64,000 nt of DNA from Chitinophaga solisilvae (lineage in GTDB: Bacteria > Bacteroidota > Bacteroidia > Chitinophagales > Chitinophagaceae), in NCBI RefSeq assembly GCF_009928525.1, contig NZ_JAABOK010000012.1, forward strand, positions 186,001 through 250,000, in the 5' to 3' direction. Positions within the stretch are counted from its first letter, which is position 1. The number at the start of each line of letters is the position of its first letter. Positions 48,350 through 57,035 of the stretch are shown here, piece by piece. Both the position numbers and the translations under genes were made by a program. The notes below the pieces were generated by a model, which was not told the origin of the DNA, searched no databases, and saw only the letters and a list, made by a program, of their open reading frames with translations.

Positions 48350-50536
48350 TTAATTTCCCAGTTCCAGCTGATTTCTCACCAACTCAAAATATTTTCCCCG
48401 CCGGGCTGTCAGCTCCTGATGGGTGCCTTGTTCCACTACTGCGCCTTTTTCCAGTACGATGATGTTGTCGGCATTCTTTACTGTACTGAGACGATGGGCT
48501 ACTACAATAACTGTCCGTTTATCAAAGAACCGGTCGAGGTTTTCGACGATAGCTTTTTCATTATTGGCATCCAGCGAGTTGGTAGCTTCGTCCAGGAATA
48601 TAAAGGCCGGATCCTTGTACACAGCTCTGGCTATCATCAGGCGCTGCCGCTGCCCCTGGCTGATGCCCTTGCCGGCGGTACCTATTTTGGTGGACAGCCC
48701 GAAAGGCTCATTGGCGATGAAATCCTCCATATTGGCAATATGTACTGCCTGCTCCACGCTTGATTCATCGGGCAGTTCATCGTTGACAGCAATATTGCGT
48801 GCTATCGTATCCGCATATACGTAGTTTTCCTGTAATACAGAACCGCAGCTGTCGCGCCAGAGGGCAAAGTCGATCTGGTCCAGGCGTTTGCCTCCTACCA
48901 GTATTTCCCCCTCTTCGGGATTGTAATAGCGCAGCAGTAATTTCAGTATAGTGGTTTTGCCGCTGCCGCTGCTGCCCACAATGGCAGTGGTTTTACCGGT
49001 GGGAAAGGTCAGGTTCAGCCGTGTGAATATAGGTTCGTTGCCGGCGCCATAGTATCTGAAGGTGATATTACGGAATTCTATCGTTCTGTCCTGCGGCAGT
49101 TGCGTCAGATAATCTTTCCTGATGTCTACCTCTTCCTCCGTTTCATAGATTTCGTTGAGGCGTTCCAGGCTGATCTTTGCATCCTGGTAGGATTGGAGGA
49201 ATGACAACAGTGATTCCACCGGGTTGCTGACCATACCCACGATGTACTGTATGGCCATCATACCACCCAAAGTGATATCGCCGTCTATAACAGATTTAGC
49301 AGAGATATAGGTAATGATGATGCCTTTGGCCTGATTAATGGCCATAGACCCTACGCTCTGGTACTGGGACAGCGCGAGGCTCTGCACCCGGAACCTGAAC
49401 AGCCTGGCCTGCAGGGTTTCCCAGCCCCATCGCTGCTGCTTCTGCGCATTGTTCAGCTTGATGTCTTTCATGCTTTGTATCATCTCCACCATATAGGTCT
49501 GGTTCTCCGAAGAAATTTTGAACCGTTTGTGATCCAGTTCCCGGCGGTATTTCATGAAGGCCAGTATCCAGCAGGTGTAAAGCAGTGTGGCGACAAAGAA
49601 TACCAGGAAGATGTTTTTATTATAGATAATGAGCAGGCTGCCGAAGATCACCATATTCACCAGCGAAAACAGGGTGTTGAGCGTACTGCCGGTCAGGAAG
49701 GATTCTATCCGTTGCTGATCAGCCATACGCTGCATAATATCTCCGTGCGTTTTGAGATCAAAGAACCCCATTGGCAGTTTCATGATCTTGATGAGCAGAT
49801 CTGTCAGGATGGAGATGTTGACCCTGGTGCTGATATGCAGCATGATCCACGACCGGATGAAGGTAACGGCGGTACTGCCTGTGAATAGCATCAGCTGCGC
49901 AATCAGTATGAGGTTGATGAAGCTGATGTTTTTGGTGTTGATACCTATATCTACTACAGATTGTGTCAGGAACGGACCTATGAGGGAAAGTACGGTGCCC
50001 ACCAGCATACCGAGGACCAGCTGAACGAACAGGCGTTTGTATTTGTAGAAGTAGGTTAATATTTTGCTCCATCCCAAAGCCCGCGAAGGTTCGTCTTCAT
50101 CGATCTGGTAGAAGTCCGGTCCCGGACTTAACAGCAGCGATAATCCTGCAGGTTGCTCTTTCGAGGAAAACCAGTTGCTGCGGAATTCCCTCTCATCATA
50201 GGATATTAATCCGCCTGCAGGATCGGAGATAAAATACCTGCCTTTCCTGATTCTGTAAAGCACCACAAAGTGTTTCTGGTTCCAGTGAAGAATGCAGGGC
50301 AGTTCAATCTGGTTAAGCTGTTCCAGGCTGAGACGGGCGCCGTAGGTACGGAATCCCAGTTTTTCAGCGGCTTCCGAGAGGCCCAGCAGGTTAACGCCGT
50401 TTTTCGTTGTCTGGCAGAGCTTCCGTATTTTATGAATGGATACAAGCTGCCCGTAGTATTTGAAGATAATACGCAGACAAGTGGCGCCGCAGTCCATCAG
50501 GTCTATTTGCTTGTAATGTGGGAAACGTTTCAGCAT
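48350..50536 (-). CDS. Peptidase C39-containing ABC exporter (PCAT)
   Basis: A 728-residue bifunctional exporter. N-terminal C39 peptidase (1-140): catalytic Cys16 in M-D-C-G-A-T-C, His in K-H-F-V-V-L-Y, Asp in I-S-D-P-A-G-G, so it appears active and should cut after Gly-Gly of leader peptides. Transmembrane region about 165-450. Nucleotide-binding domain: Walker A G-S-S-G-S-G-K-T-T, signature I-S-Q-G-Q-R-Q-R, Walker B F-I-F-L-D-E-A, H-loop A-H-R. Substrates are most likely the LDLa-like peptides encoded in the same cluster, and perhaps the lanthipeptide-like precursors at 5.6 and 36.1 kb. Confidence 0.95.
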   Translation of the reverse strand: MLKRFPHYKQIDLMDCGATCLRIIFKYYGQLVSIHKIRKLCQTTKNGVNLLGLSEAAEKLGFRTYGARLSLEQLNQIELPCILHWNQKHFVVLYRIRKGRYFISDPAGGLISYDEREFRSNWFSSKEQPAGLSLLLSPGPDFYQIDEDEPSRALGWSKILTYFYKYKRLFVQLVLGMLVGTVLSLIGPFLTQSVVDIGINTKNISFINLILIAQLMLFTGSTAVTFIRSWIMLHISTRVNISILTDLLIKIMKLPMGFFDLKTHGDIMQRMADQQRIESFLTGSTLNTLFSLVNMVIFGSLLIIYNKNIFLVFFVATLLYTCWILAFMKYRRELDHKRFKISSENQTYMVEMIQSMKDIKLNNAQKQQRWGWETLQARLFRFRVQSLALSQYQSVGSMAINQAKGIIITYISAKSVIDGDITLGGMMAIQYIVGMVSNPVESLLSFLQSYQDAKISLERLNEIYETEEEVDIRKDYLTQLPQDRTIEFRNITFRYYGAGNEPIFTRLNLTFPTGKTTAIVGSSGSGKTTILKLLLRYYNPEEGEILVGGKRLDQIDFALWRDSCGSVLQENYVYADTIARNIAVNDELPDESSVEQAVHIANMEDFIANEPFGLSTKIGTAGKGISQGQRQRLMIARAVYKDPAFIFLDEATNSLDANNEKAIVENLDRFFDKRTVIVVAHRLSTVKNADNIIVLEKGAVVEQGTHQELTARRGKYFELVRNQLELGN

Positions 50537-50609
50537 GTATAGAATTATCTCACTTCATCAGTTGTTTTATCAGCAGATTAAACTCTTTCCGGGAATGATG
50601 CTGGCCGGT

Positions 50610-51755
50610 TTAACGTTGAAGCAGTTTATGTTTGATCAGTGTTTTTTCAATATCGTGAATCTCAATATCCTTTTCAATGATGATATTGTCTGCGGTCCGT
50701 AACAGCAAATATCTCGGCACGCCAAGGAGTTTTACTTTTTCCCCCAGCAGCCTGCTCTGCTTTTCATCCAGCCAGTAGTTTTCATAGCGGAAAGGTTTTT
50801 CTGCCAGATGTTTTTCCCAGTCTGTCTTCTTGCTGGATATAGCTACCCCCGCAATTGCAAAGGATTTGTTCTGACTGTTATCCGCAGCCAGTTTATTGAT
50901 AAACGGATGTTGCCGGATACAGGGCCCGCACCACGTAGCCCAGATATCTATAAGCAGGTAGGGATACTGTGAGGCCAGTTGTTTAAAGGTGGTCTGGCCG
51001 GACATACCATCAGTTATCAGGTCGGGAAATATGCTGTCATCTTTTTTAATCCTGATTTTTTCAACATAGTCCGAAAATTTCTTCATGATGTCGTCGCGCT
51101 CCGCCTGGGAGAAACGGTTGGTATCCAGCTGCAGTATGGCATCCCTGATACTGTCTTTGATGGTATAGGCGGTAGGTCTGAACATGGTCTTCAGTTTCTG
51201 AAAAGCAACGTACGAGCGGTTGTGTTTTTTTATTATCGCCAGTTCCCGCAGGTATTTTTCTGTACTGATATCCTGTATGCCGGAAGGAGTGAGATTTTTT
51301 TCCTTGATTTTTTCGGAGAACACTGTTTCTGTTTCTCTGAAAAGATCCTGTATACGGTTTTCAGGGCCGCCTTCCACCGTTATTGTTGCCTGGGTGGTAT
51401 TAAGATGAAGGACAATGATATGGGTATCCAGCACAAACTGTCTTTTGATGGATACAGGCACCGGCAGATCCTGGGTATTCTGTTCCTGATATGCTATGAA
51501 GGCAGATCCCGGGTGTTTATCGTCTGCAATACCTTTAATGGTCCGGGAGAAGTAACCGGTATTATCGACGGACAGGTTAAAGGTATCGTTATCTGTTTTT
51601 AATGTCAGTGTGAATGACTTTGAGGCTGCAGGTGGCTTGATGTAACCTTTTACAGTAATGGAATGCTGTCCGGTTCCGTTTTTCTGTCCGTATGCGAAAA
51701 CGGTAAGAAATGTGAAAAGCAGGGTGGCTGTATGTTTTAGCAATTCCTTTGTCAT
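50610..51755 (-). CDS. TlpA-family thioredoxin
   Basis: A 381-residue secreted protein. Signal peptide (ends A-Y-G-Q), an N-terminal beta-rich domain (about 30-125), a helical linker, then a thioredoxin domain (from about 240) with D-I-W-A-T-W-C-G-P-C-I-R-Q-H-P and the cis-Pro loop G-V-P-R-Y-L-L-L. In Bacteroidota such proteins reduce or isomerise disulfides in the periplasm. It starts on the stop codon of the preceding gene (TAATG), and the pair lies between the exporter and the disulfide-rich peptide genes. Confidence 0.9.
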   Translation of the reverse strand: MTKELLKHTATLLFTFLTVFAYGQKNGTGQHSITVKGYIKPPAASKSFTLTLKTDNDTFNLSVDNTGYFSRTIKGIADDKHPGSAFIAYQEQNTQDLPVPVSIKRQFVLDTHIIVLHLNTTQATITVEGGPENRIQDLFRETETVFSEKIKEKNLTPSGIQDISTEKYLRELAIIKKHNRSYVAFQKLKTMFRPTAYTIKDSIRDAILQLDTNRFSQAERDDIMKKFSDYVEKIRIKKDDSIFPDLITDGMSGQTTFKQLASQYPYLLIDIWATWCGPCIRQHPFINKLAADNSQNKSFAIAGVAISSKKTDWEKHLAEKPFRYENYWLDEKQSRLLGEKVKLLGVPRYLLLRTADNIIIEKDIEIHDIEKTLIKHKLLQR

Positions 51756-52468
51756 TACTGTTTCTTTTGGGCTTGTAATTTGTTATACAGGAGTTTTCCG
51801 TAAAAGCTGTTTCTGACCTGATCCGGAAGTTCATTGTAGTAATGAATATACCTGTCATAGGAAAAGTATGGATCTCCATTGAGCAGGTAAGTCATTTCAT
51901 AGGTTCCCTTGTATTTAACCGATGCGTCCAGGAAAAGCGCTGACAGGTCTTTTTCAATTACCTCCAGTTCTTCCTTATATGTGTTTTTAGTATAGCTGTC
52001 GTCGCTGTTTTCAATAAGTTCCTTCAGCTCTCTTTGTTTAGCTTCCAGCGCGCCGCTTTTCTGAAACAATGTTTTGTGTAGATTATGGAAGAAGGAGGCT
52101 GTTTCTATGTTGAAATCATATCCTACTTTGTTGTTCCCTACTTTTTCCTGCGGGAAGGTGCAGTTATACTTACTGTTATCTAAATGTACTTTTACGCCGA
52201 ATTTTTTCATATCCAGCATGGCTACGGAAGGAGTATCTATTGTGCCTTCAAATCTGAAGCAATGATCTTTAACAGTTGTGGCATACTGCTGCTTCGAGTT
52301 GATGAAGTAGAGTTTAACGCTGTCGCCGTCTTTAAAACTAAAGGGATGTGCATCGCCCAACAGCGAATTGTCAAACTTTCCTTCAATGATATAATGATAC
52401 TGGGCGGAAGAAAGGAATGGCGCCAGTAACAGGAGGAGTACGCTGATAAAACAGACACATGGTTTCAT
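51755..52468 (-). CDS. DUF4369-like secreted protein coupled to TlpA
   Basis: A 237-residue protein. Signal peptide (ends S-S-A-Q), a beta-sandwich resembling DUF4369 (about 22-125, G-D-S-V-K-L-Y-F-I-N, F-R-F-E-G-T-I) and a helical second half with Q-K-S-G-A-L-E-A-K-Q-R-E-L-K. This arrangement is what normally forms the N-terminal half of TlpA proteins; here it is a separate protein overlapping the TlpA gene by one base. It may be a substrate-holding subunit or the remains of a gene fission. Confidence 0.72.
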   Translation of the reverse strand: MKPCVCFISVLLLLLAPFLSSAQYHYIIEGKFDNSLLGDAHPFSFKDGDSVKLYFINSKQQYATTVKDHCFRFEGTIDTPSVAMLDMKKFGVKVHLDNSKYNCTFPQEKVGNNKVGYDFNIETASFFHNLHKTLFQKSGALEAKQRELKELIENSDDSYTKNTYKEELEVIEKDLSALFLDASVKYKGTYEMTYLLNGDPYFSYDRYIHYYNELPDQVRNSFYGKLLYNKLQAQKKQ

Positions 52469-52527
52469 GATGATTTATTTTTAAGACCGGGGGCATGCAT
52501 AATCAGCACACTCCCCGGTTGTTTTGA

Positions 52528-52872
52528 TTATGCATTGCGATACACAGCCTGGACGTTGGAACAGCCATCAGTAGCTTTGCAGACTTGTTTGCAGCTTTCC
52601 CAGCAGGCATTTTCACTGGTGCCATTACCGACGCGCTCCGCTTCATTTCCGTTAATGAATAATGTGCAGCCACAGAAACCCGCACCTTCATCGCTGCCAT
52701 CCGAACAATCATTGGTACCGTCTTTAACACTGCTGACAGGAATGCAGCTGCCATCGGTACACATGAATTCGTCCGGGCCGCATCCCCATCCTCCTGTTAC
52801 CTCTTTCAGGGCTTCCCGGGATAATTGTTGAATGCCTGCAGTATCTAAGTTTTTCAGTGATATTTTTTTCAT
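52528..52872 (-). CDS. Double-glycine-leader peptide 1 with LDL-receptor class A-like core
   Basis: A 114-residue peptide. Leader M-K-K-I-S-L-K-N-L-D with V-T-G-G at 25-28, the cut site expected for the C39 exporter. Residues 31-62 follow the LDL-receptor class A (LDLa) pattern: C31-x6-C38-x4-C43-I-P, then D51-G, D55, C56, S60-D61-E62. The acidic calcium cage is kept, while the positions of the fourth and sixth LDLa cysteines are Lys50 and Gly65. A second region (67-109) has six further Cys and may be another small fold. The start chosen is the second of two adjacent Met codons. It is grouped with the VKOR fusion and TlpA genes. Confidence 0.78.
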   Translation of the reverse strand: MKKISLKNLDTAGIQQLSREALKEVTGGWGCGPDEFMCTDGSCIPVSSVKDGTNDCSDGSDEGAGFCGCTLFINGNEAERVGNGTSENACWESCKQVCKATDGCSNVQAVYRNA

Positions 52873-53113
52873 CATATTGAATTGAGTTTTATACCTGATG
52901 CCCTTTAACTCCAGGGCATCTTCAGAGGGTCTTTTGCAGGGAACCTTCTGGTATCCGGAATCATTGATGGCCGGTATGGGTTATTGACAACCGGCTATTT
53001 ACTTACAGATACAGTGATATGCAGCCGGAGAAAGAAAAGCTGTCAGTAATTTGTGCTGATCAGTACATGATCCGGATACTTACATGATTCGCATGTGCTG
53101 CGTTTTTACACAT

Positions 53114-53308
53114 TTAGAATTCATCGCTGCCATCCGGGCAGTCAGCTTTACCATCTCGTACTAATTCCTGTGGAATACAGCTGCCATCGGAGCATTCGAA
53201 TTCATACGGCTCGCATCCGCGCTGGCCGCCGGTTACTTTTTTCATTGTTGCTGCGGACAGTTTTTCAACGCCGGAAGCATCCAGATTTTTCAGCGTTATT
53301 TTTTTCAT
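53114..53308 (-). CDS. Double-glycine-leader peptide 2 with minimal LDLa-like core
   Basis: A 64-residue peptide with nearly the same leader as peptide 1 and V-T-G-G at 25-28. After cleavage a 36-residue core remains, almost entirely one LDLa-like module: C32-x6-C39-x4-C44-I-P, Arg51 where the fourth Cys would be, D52-G, D56, C57, S61-D62-E63, ending one residue later before any sixth Cys. Exactly the cysteines needed for the first two LDLa disulfides remain. The start was set by the M-K-K-I leader; an upstream extension of 16 residues looks non-coding. Confidence 0.78.
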   Translation of the reverse strand: MKKITLKNLDASGVEKLSAATMKKVTGGQRGCEPYEFECSDGSCIPQELVRDGKADCPDGSDEF

Positions 53309-53425
53309 AATGGTGAAATTGAGATTAATACCTGATGTCCACTTACTCCGGGGCATCTTCAGAGGGTCTTTCGGCAGGGAGCCTTCTGTTTGCCCGGATC
53401 GTTTGCAACCGACCTGGCTATTTTT

Positions 53426-55066
53426 CTAGAAAAAGTTCTTTAATTCAGCCACGCGGTAGTTGTCCGGCAGCTCCTTTCCGTTTATATATATGGTTGGAGT
53501 AGCCCTGATTTTCATGGCATCGCACCAGTTGCGCATCGCATGTATTTTTTCACGTTGTGTCTGCAGTTCACCATTCATCGGATATTTCAGGGCAAAGGTC
53601 TCATAGTTTTTTTCGCGGGCCAGGTACCAGTCATCCAGTGCCTGCTGTACTTTTTCGCTGCCATATTTTTCCTGGATAGCCAGCAGGTGCGCTACGGGAA
53701 ATGTTCTTTTATCGCTGTCTTCTCCCGATGCGGTGAATATGATGCGCAGTTTTACATCCGGATTGTTATTGATGATATGCTCCAGCTCAGGATGGGTTTT
53801 CGAACAGGGACCACAGTAGGGATTGCATACCTTGATGATCTCATTCGCAGCAGCCGGATTGCCCACGGTGATACCCAGGCTGTCTGCAGAGATGTTGACG
53901 CGGTCGCTTTTATCAAGCAATGCCTGGAATATCTCAGGATTATATTTCAGCTTCTTCCATTTCATTTCATAGCTTCTGCCATCGCGCGCACTCCTGAGCT
54001 CCGGAATGATGATGTTTGTGAGTACAAGTATGAGCAGCCCGGTCAGTAAAGTCACAGCTACACTGTAAGGTGCAATATCAGTAACGGCAACCGGAGTGCC
54101 CCAGAGGAAGGCGCCTGCAATCAGTGCGTTGACTGCCAGTAATACCTGTACTGCCAGACAAAGCGGGCACCATTGTTTTACTATCTGCCACTGGTAATAA
54201 ACAGAAAACAGGATGTAAGGAGCTGCCAGCAATGAAAGTGCGGACCAGATCAGCATAAAGCGGGTATCTGCAGGAAAGAGCAGCTGCGCGGAGAAGAAGG
54301 AAGCAAAGAATGAAAATCCCCATACAGACCAGTTGATCCCGAACAACGATGCGCCCGCGGAAGATAACACCGCATTGCAGTTCAGCTTTTTGCTGTTGCC
54401 GCCACATACTTCTTTGATAAAAGGATTATGCGCATCTATTTCATTCCATATCAGGAGAGATGATATGACCAGCCCCAGGAAGGAAGAAAGCAGGAAACCC
54501 GCACTGCACCAGCTCAATATACCGGCAGTGTGCGTGTATATCCGGACTGCAGCAAATATGATAGCGGCAAATGCGAGGAGTAAGGGTACTCTTCCGGCCA
54601 GTAAATTATTACGCTGTATTTTCCTGTTGGCTGCATAGTTTTTTTCATGTTTTGCAGCATCAGTATCCAGCAGTAAAAGAATATGTTTATCTATTTTTTC
54701 AAAATCTTCCAGCGGTAGTTGCTGTAGTTTATCGGTAAGCGGATCGAGGTATTCAATTCTTCCTGCTTCCGCCCGTGTTACAATGGTGAAATAGGCCATG
54801 TGCCAGCCTTCCTGCTGTATAGAGCAGATAAACGGCGTTTCAAATGCTTCATAGCTATGCGCTCCTTTTTCTATGGCAGCAGATTCAATATTATATTCGG
54901 AAAGCGTGTCCTTCAGAGATAGCAGGGAAGGATATTCAACGTGGTGCTGCAGGGTTTCCGATAGTCCTCTGGTTGTAAAATTTATCTTGAGGGATTCCAG
55001 CAAATAGTGACAGGTTTTAAAAAGATCATTCTCTTTCCTGCCGGCGAATAACGTGCGTAGCGGCAT
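53426..55066 (-). CDS. C39-like/VKOR/thioredoxin fusion, disulfide-forming membrane protein
   Basis: A 546-residue protein. N-terminal 140 residues resemble a peptidase C39 domain (P-S-L-L-S-L-K-D-T-L, T-P-F-I-C-S-I, G-W-H-M-A-Y-F, Y-L-D-P-L) but lack the catalytic Cys block, so it should bind rather than cut leader peptides. A vitamin K epoxide reductase-like membrane domain follows (about 155-360) with C-G-G-...-L-N-C on the loop and the C-P-L-C quinone-proximal motif near residue 300. The C-terminal thioredoxin domain has C-G-P-C near 418 and A-T-P-T cis-Pro. It should pass electrons from substrate thiols to quinone, introducing disulfides in peptides it holds by their leaders. Confidence 0.88.
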   Translation of the reverse strand: MPLRTLFAGRKENDLFKTCHYLLESLKINFTTRGLSETLQHHVEYPSLLSLKDTLSEYNIESAAIEKGAHSYEAFETPFICSIQQEGWHMAYFTIVTRAEAGRIEYLDPLTDKLQQLPLEDFEKIDKHILLLLDTDAAKHEKNYAANRKIQRNNLLAGRVPLLLAFAAIIFAAVRIYTHTAGILSWCSAGFLLSSFLGLVISSLLIWNEIDAHNPFIKEVCGGNSKKLNCNAVLSSAGASLFGINWSVWGFSFFASFFSAQLLFPADTRFMLIWSALSLLAAPYILFSVYYQWQIVKQWCPLCLAVQVLLAVNALIAGAFLWGTPVAVTDIAPYSVAVTLLTGLLILVLTNIIIPELRSARDGRSYEMKWKKLKYNPEIFQALLDKSDRVNISADSLGITVGNPAAANEIIKVCNPYCGPCSKTHPELEHIINNNPDVKLRIIFTASGEDSDKRTFPVAHLLAIQEKYGSEKVQQALDDWYLAREKNYETFALKYPMNGELQTQREKIHAMRNWCDAMKIRATPTIYINGKELPDNYRVAELKNFF

Positions 55067-55251
55067 ATTTTTTTTCTGACGGTCTAGTTGTTTTAAAAAT
55101 AGAAAAACTTTTTAATTTTAAATTCTTTTTAGTTATGTAGATAAGTTAATGTGAAAGATGTTGATTTTACCGGATGTCCGAAGGAAAATAATATTTGCGC
55201 TACCGGTCAAGCATATTGTTTCACGTTACAGTTAATTAATGCACCAGGAAG

Positions 55252-56574
55252 ATGAATCCACTGATGAGAAGTAAAATTGTGCTGACCTTTTGCTGTTGTA
55301 TGCTGACGCATACTGTTCTTTCCCAGACCCGCATAAATCTTGATCAGTCATTTGCCCTGCTGCAATCCCAGAATGAAGACATGCGTCAGGCCAATATAAA
55401 TCTGCTGCTGGCCAGAGTAGATGTAAAGGAGGCGCGGAACGGCTTCCTGCCTGTCTTGTCATTCAATGCAGGCAATACGTATAACTTGGGGCTGGCGTTT
55501 GATCAGATCGCCGGTCAGCTGGTAACCGGAAATAAATGGACCAATAATGCCAATGCCAATGTAAGTACGCGCGCCACGTTGTTCCAGGGATTCAGCCAGG
55601 TATCCAGACTCCGGCAGGCATTGTTAGGTGTAGAAAGTAAGGAAGTACAAAAAAGTAAACTCAGTCAATCTCTCAAACTGGAAATGTTATCAAGGTACTT
55701 CGATGCTACCGCCAACCGGTCATTGTATGAAGTGAGCATGACGCAGCTGCAGTTTGCGAAGGAACAGCTGGAACAGGAACGCACCAAATTTGAACTGGAA
55801 ACGAACACGCTGGTGGATGTAGCCCAGGCAGAGAGCCAGGTAGCGGGTAATGAGCTGAATGGTATTGTAAACAATGCAGCTTACAACAGTAGCCTTATTG
55901 CATTAAAGCAATTGCTGGGAATACCGCTCACCGATTCCGTGCTGCTGGTAACACCGGATACCGAAATGGCTGTAACGCCGGCAGCCGCAGTAGTACCGGT
56001 ACGTGATCCGGCCATAAAATTTGCGGAGTTATCCGTACAGCAGTCTGCATTAAATCTAAGATATGCCAGGGCGCCGTATTTCCCTGTTATCAGTTTCACC
56101 GGTGGCTATGGTACCAACTATTCCTCTGTGCGCAAGGATTATGTACACGGAGATTATATGCCCTTCGGCGATCAGATAAATCAGAACAGGGCACTGAATT
56201 TCGGGCTGTCCCTCAGTATGCCGGTCTTTGATGGCTTTAAGACCCGGAACAATATCAGCAGGTTAAAGCTGGATCTGGAAAATAAGCATTCAGAACTGAA
56301 CAAGGTAAAGGTAGAGCGGGAAAAAGTGCTCGCCCTGGCCTTTCAGGAATACCGGAAATCAGTGAAGGAATACCAGGTGTTGCAGGTACAGTACAGGGCG
56401 CTGGAAAAGAATTACCAGGCGGTAAAGGAACGTTATGATATAGGAGAAACCAATGCCATGGATTATAACAAGGCTTTGCTGGATTATAATGTGGCAGCAG
56501 CCAATGTGATTAAAGCCAGGTATACGCTGATGTATAACGTGGAAGTAATCAGGGTACTGCAGGGGGAAAGATGA
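55252..56574 (+). CDS. TolC-family outer membrane efflux protein
   Basis: A 440-residue protein with a signal sequence (about 1-25, ends V-L-S-Q) and two repeated outer-membrane-factor halves of long helices (about 55-215 and 255-435), with the usual L-E-M-L-S-R-Y-F-D-A and L-S-M-P-V-F-D-G-F-K-T-R strands. It forms the outer-membrane tunnel of type I-like export. Divergent from the VKOR-fusion gene and the only TolC gene visible, so it is the natural partner of the HlyD/C39 exporter of this region. Confidence 0.92.
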   Translation: MNPLMRSKIVLTFCCCMLTHTVLSQTRINLDQSFALLQSQNEDMRQANINLLLARVDVKEARNGFLPVLSFNAGNTYNLGLAFDQIAGQLVTGNKWTNNANANVSTRATLFQGFSQVSRLRQALLGVESKEVQKSKLSQSLKLEMLSRYFDATANRSLYEVSMTQLQFAKEQLEQERTKFELETNTLVDVAQAESQVAGNELNGIVNNAAYNSSLIALKQLLGIPLTDSVLLVTPDTEMAVTPAAAVVPVRDPAIKFAELSVQQSALNLRYARAPYFPVISFTGGYGTNYSSVRKDYVHGDYMPFGDQINQNRALNFGLSLSMPVFDGFKTRNNISRLKLDLENKHSELNKVKVEREKVLALAFQEYRKSVKEYQVLQVQYRALEKNYQAVKERYDIGETNAMDYNKALLDYNVAAANVIKARYTLMYNVEVIRVLQGER

Positions 56575-56590
56575 TAGTAGTAATACTATA

Positions 56591-56624
56591 AACAGGCTGC
56601 CCGCTGATGAACGGGCAGCCTGTT
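56591..56624. terminator. Bidirectional terminator
   Basis: A perfect 13-bp stem AACAGGCTGCCCG / CGGGCAGCCTGTT with an 8-nt loop between convergent tolC-like and VOC genes. Confidence 0.85.
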
Positions 56625-56627
56625 GCT

Positions 56628-57035
56628 TTATATGCCTGTTTCATTTCTTTCCTTTGCAGCGGCAGTTGCCGGCGTGAAATAATTCACCAGGTTCCCGTCA
56701 GTATCCCTGAATAATAAGGAACGGTTTCCCCACGGCATGGTAGTGGGTTCCTGAACAATTTCCGTAGCAATATTCCTGACACGCTGATAGGCGGCATCCA
56801 CATCATCCACCAGGAATTCAATGATGACAGATCTGTTGGTGGCGGCAGCCGCTACCTTTTCCCCGCCGAACAATGCTAATGTACGGGTACTTCCTATTGC
56901 CAGTGTGCTGTGTGCGGTGCGCAGTTCTGCAAAATCTTCCGTATACCATGTAAAGGACATGCCTGTAACCTGCTCATAGAAGTTTACGAGACGCTTAATA
57001 TCTGCCGTAATAATACGGATCGATGAAAGTTTCAT
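56628..57035 (-). CDS. VOC (glyoxalase/bleomycin-resistance fold) family protein
   Basis: A 135-residue cytoplasmic protein with two beta-alpha-beta-beta-beta modules: L-S-S-I-R-I-I-T-A-D-I-K-R-L-V-N-F-Y-E at the start, W-Y-T-E-D-F-A-E-L, the central I-E-F-L-V-D-D-V-D-A-A-Y and W-G-N-R-S-L-L-F-R-D-T-D-G-N-L-V. Members bind metal and act on small molecules or confer antibiotic resistance; the substrate is unknown. Confidence 0.88.
   Translation of the reverse strand: MKLSSIRIITADIKRLVNFYEQVTGMSFTWYTEDFAELRTAHSTLAIGSTRTLALFGGEKVAAAATNRSVIIEFLVDDVDAAYQRVRNIATEIVQEPTTMPWGNRSLLFRDTDGNLVNYFTPATAAAKERNETGI

Noticed and set aside
52528..52872. LDLa-like peptide as eukaryotic contamination or assembly artefact
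   Set aside because: The gene has a bacterial double-glycine leader shared with its neighbour, no introns, and lies within a continuous bacterial operon.
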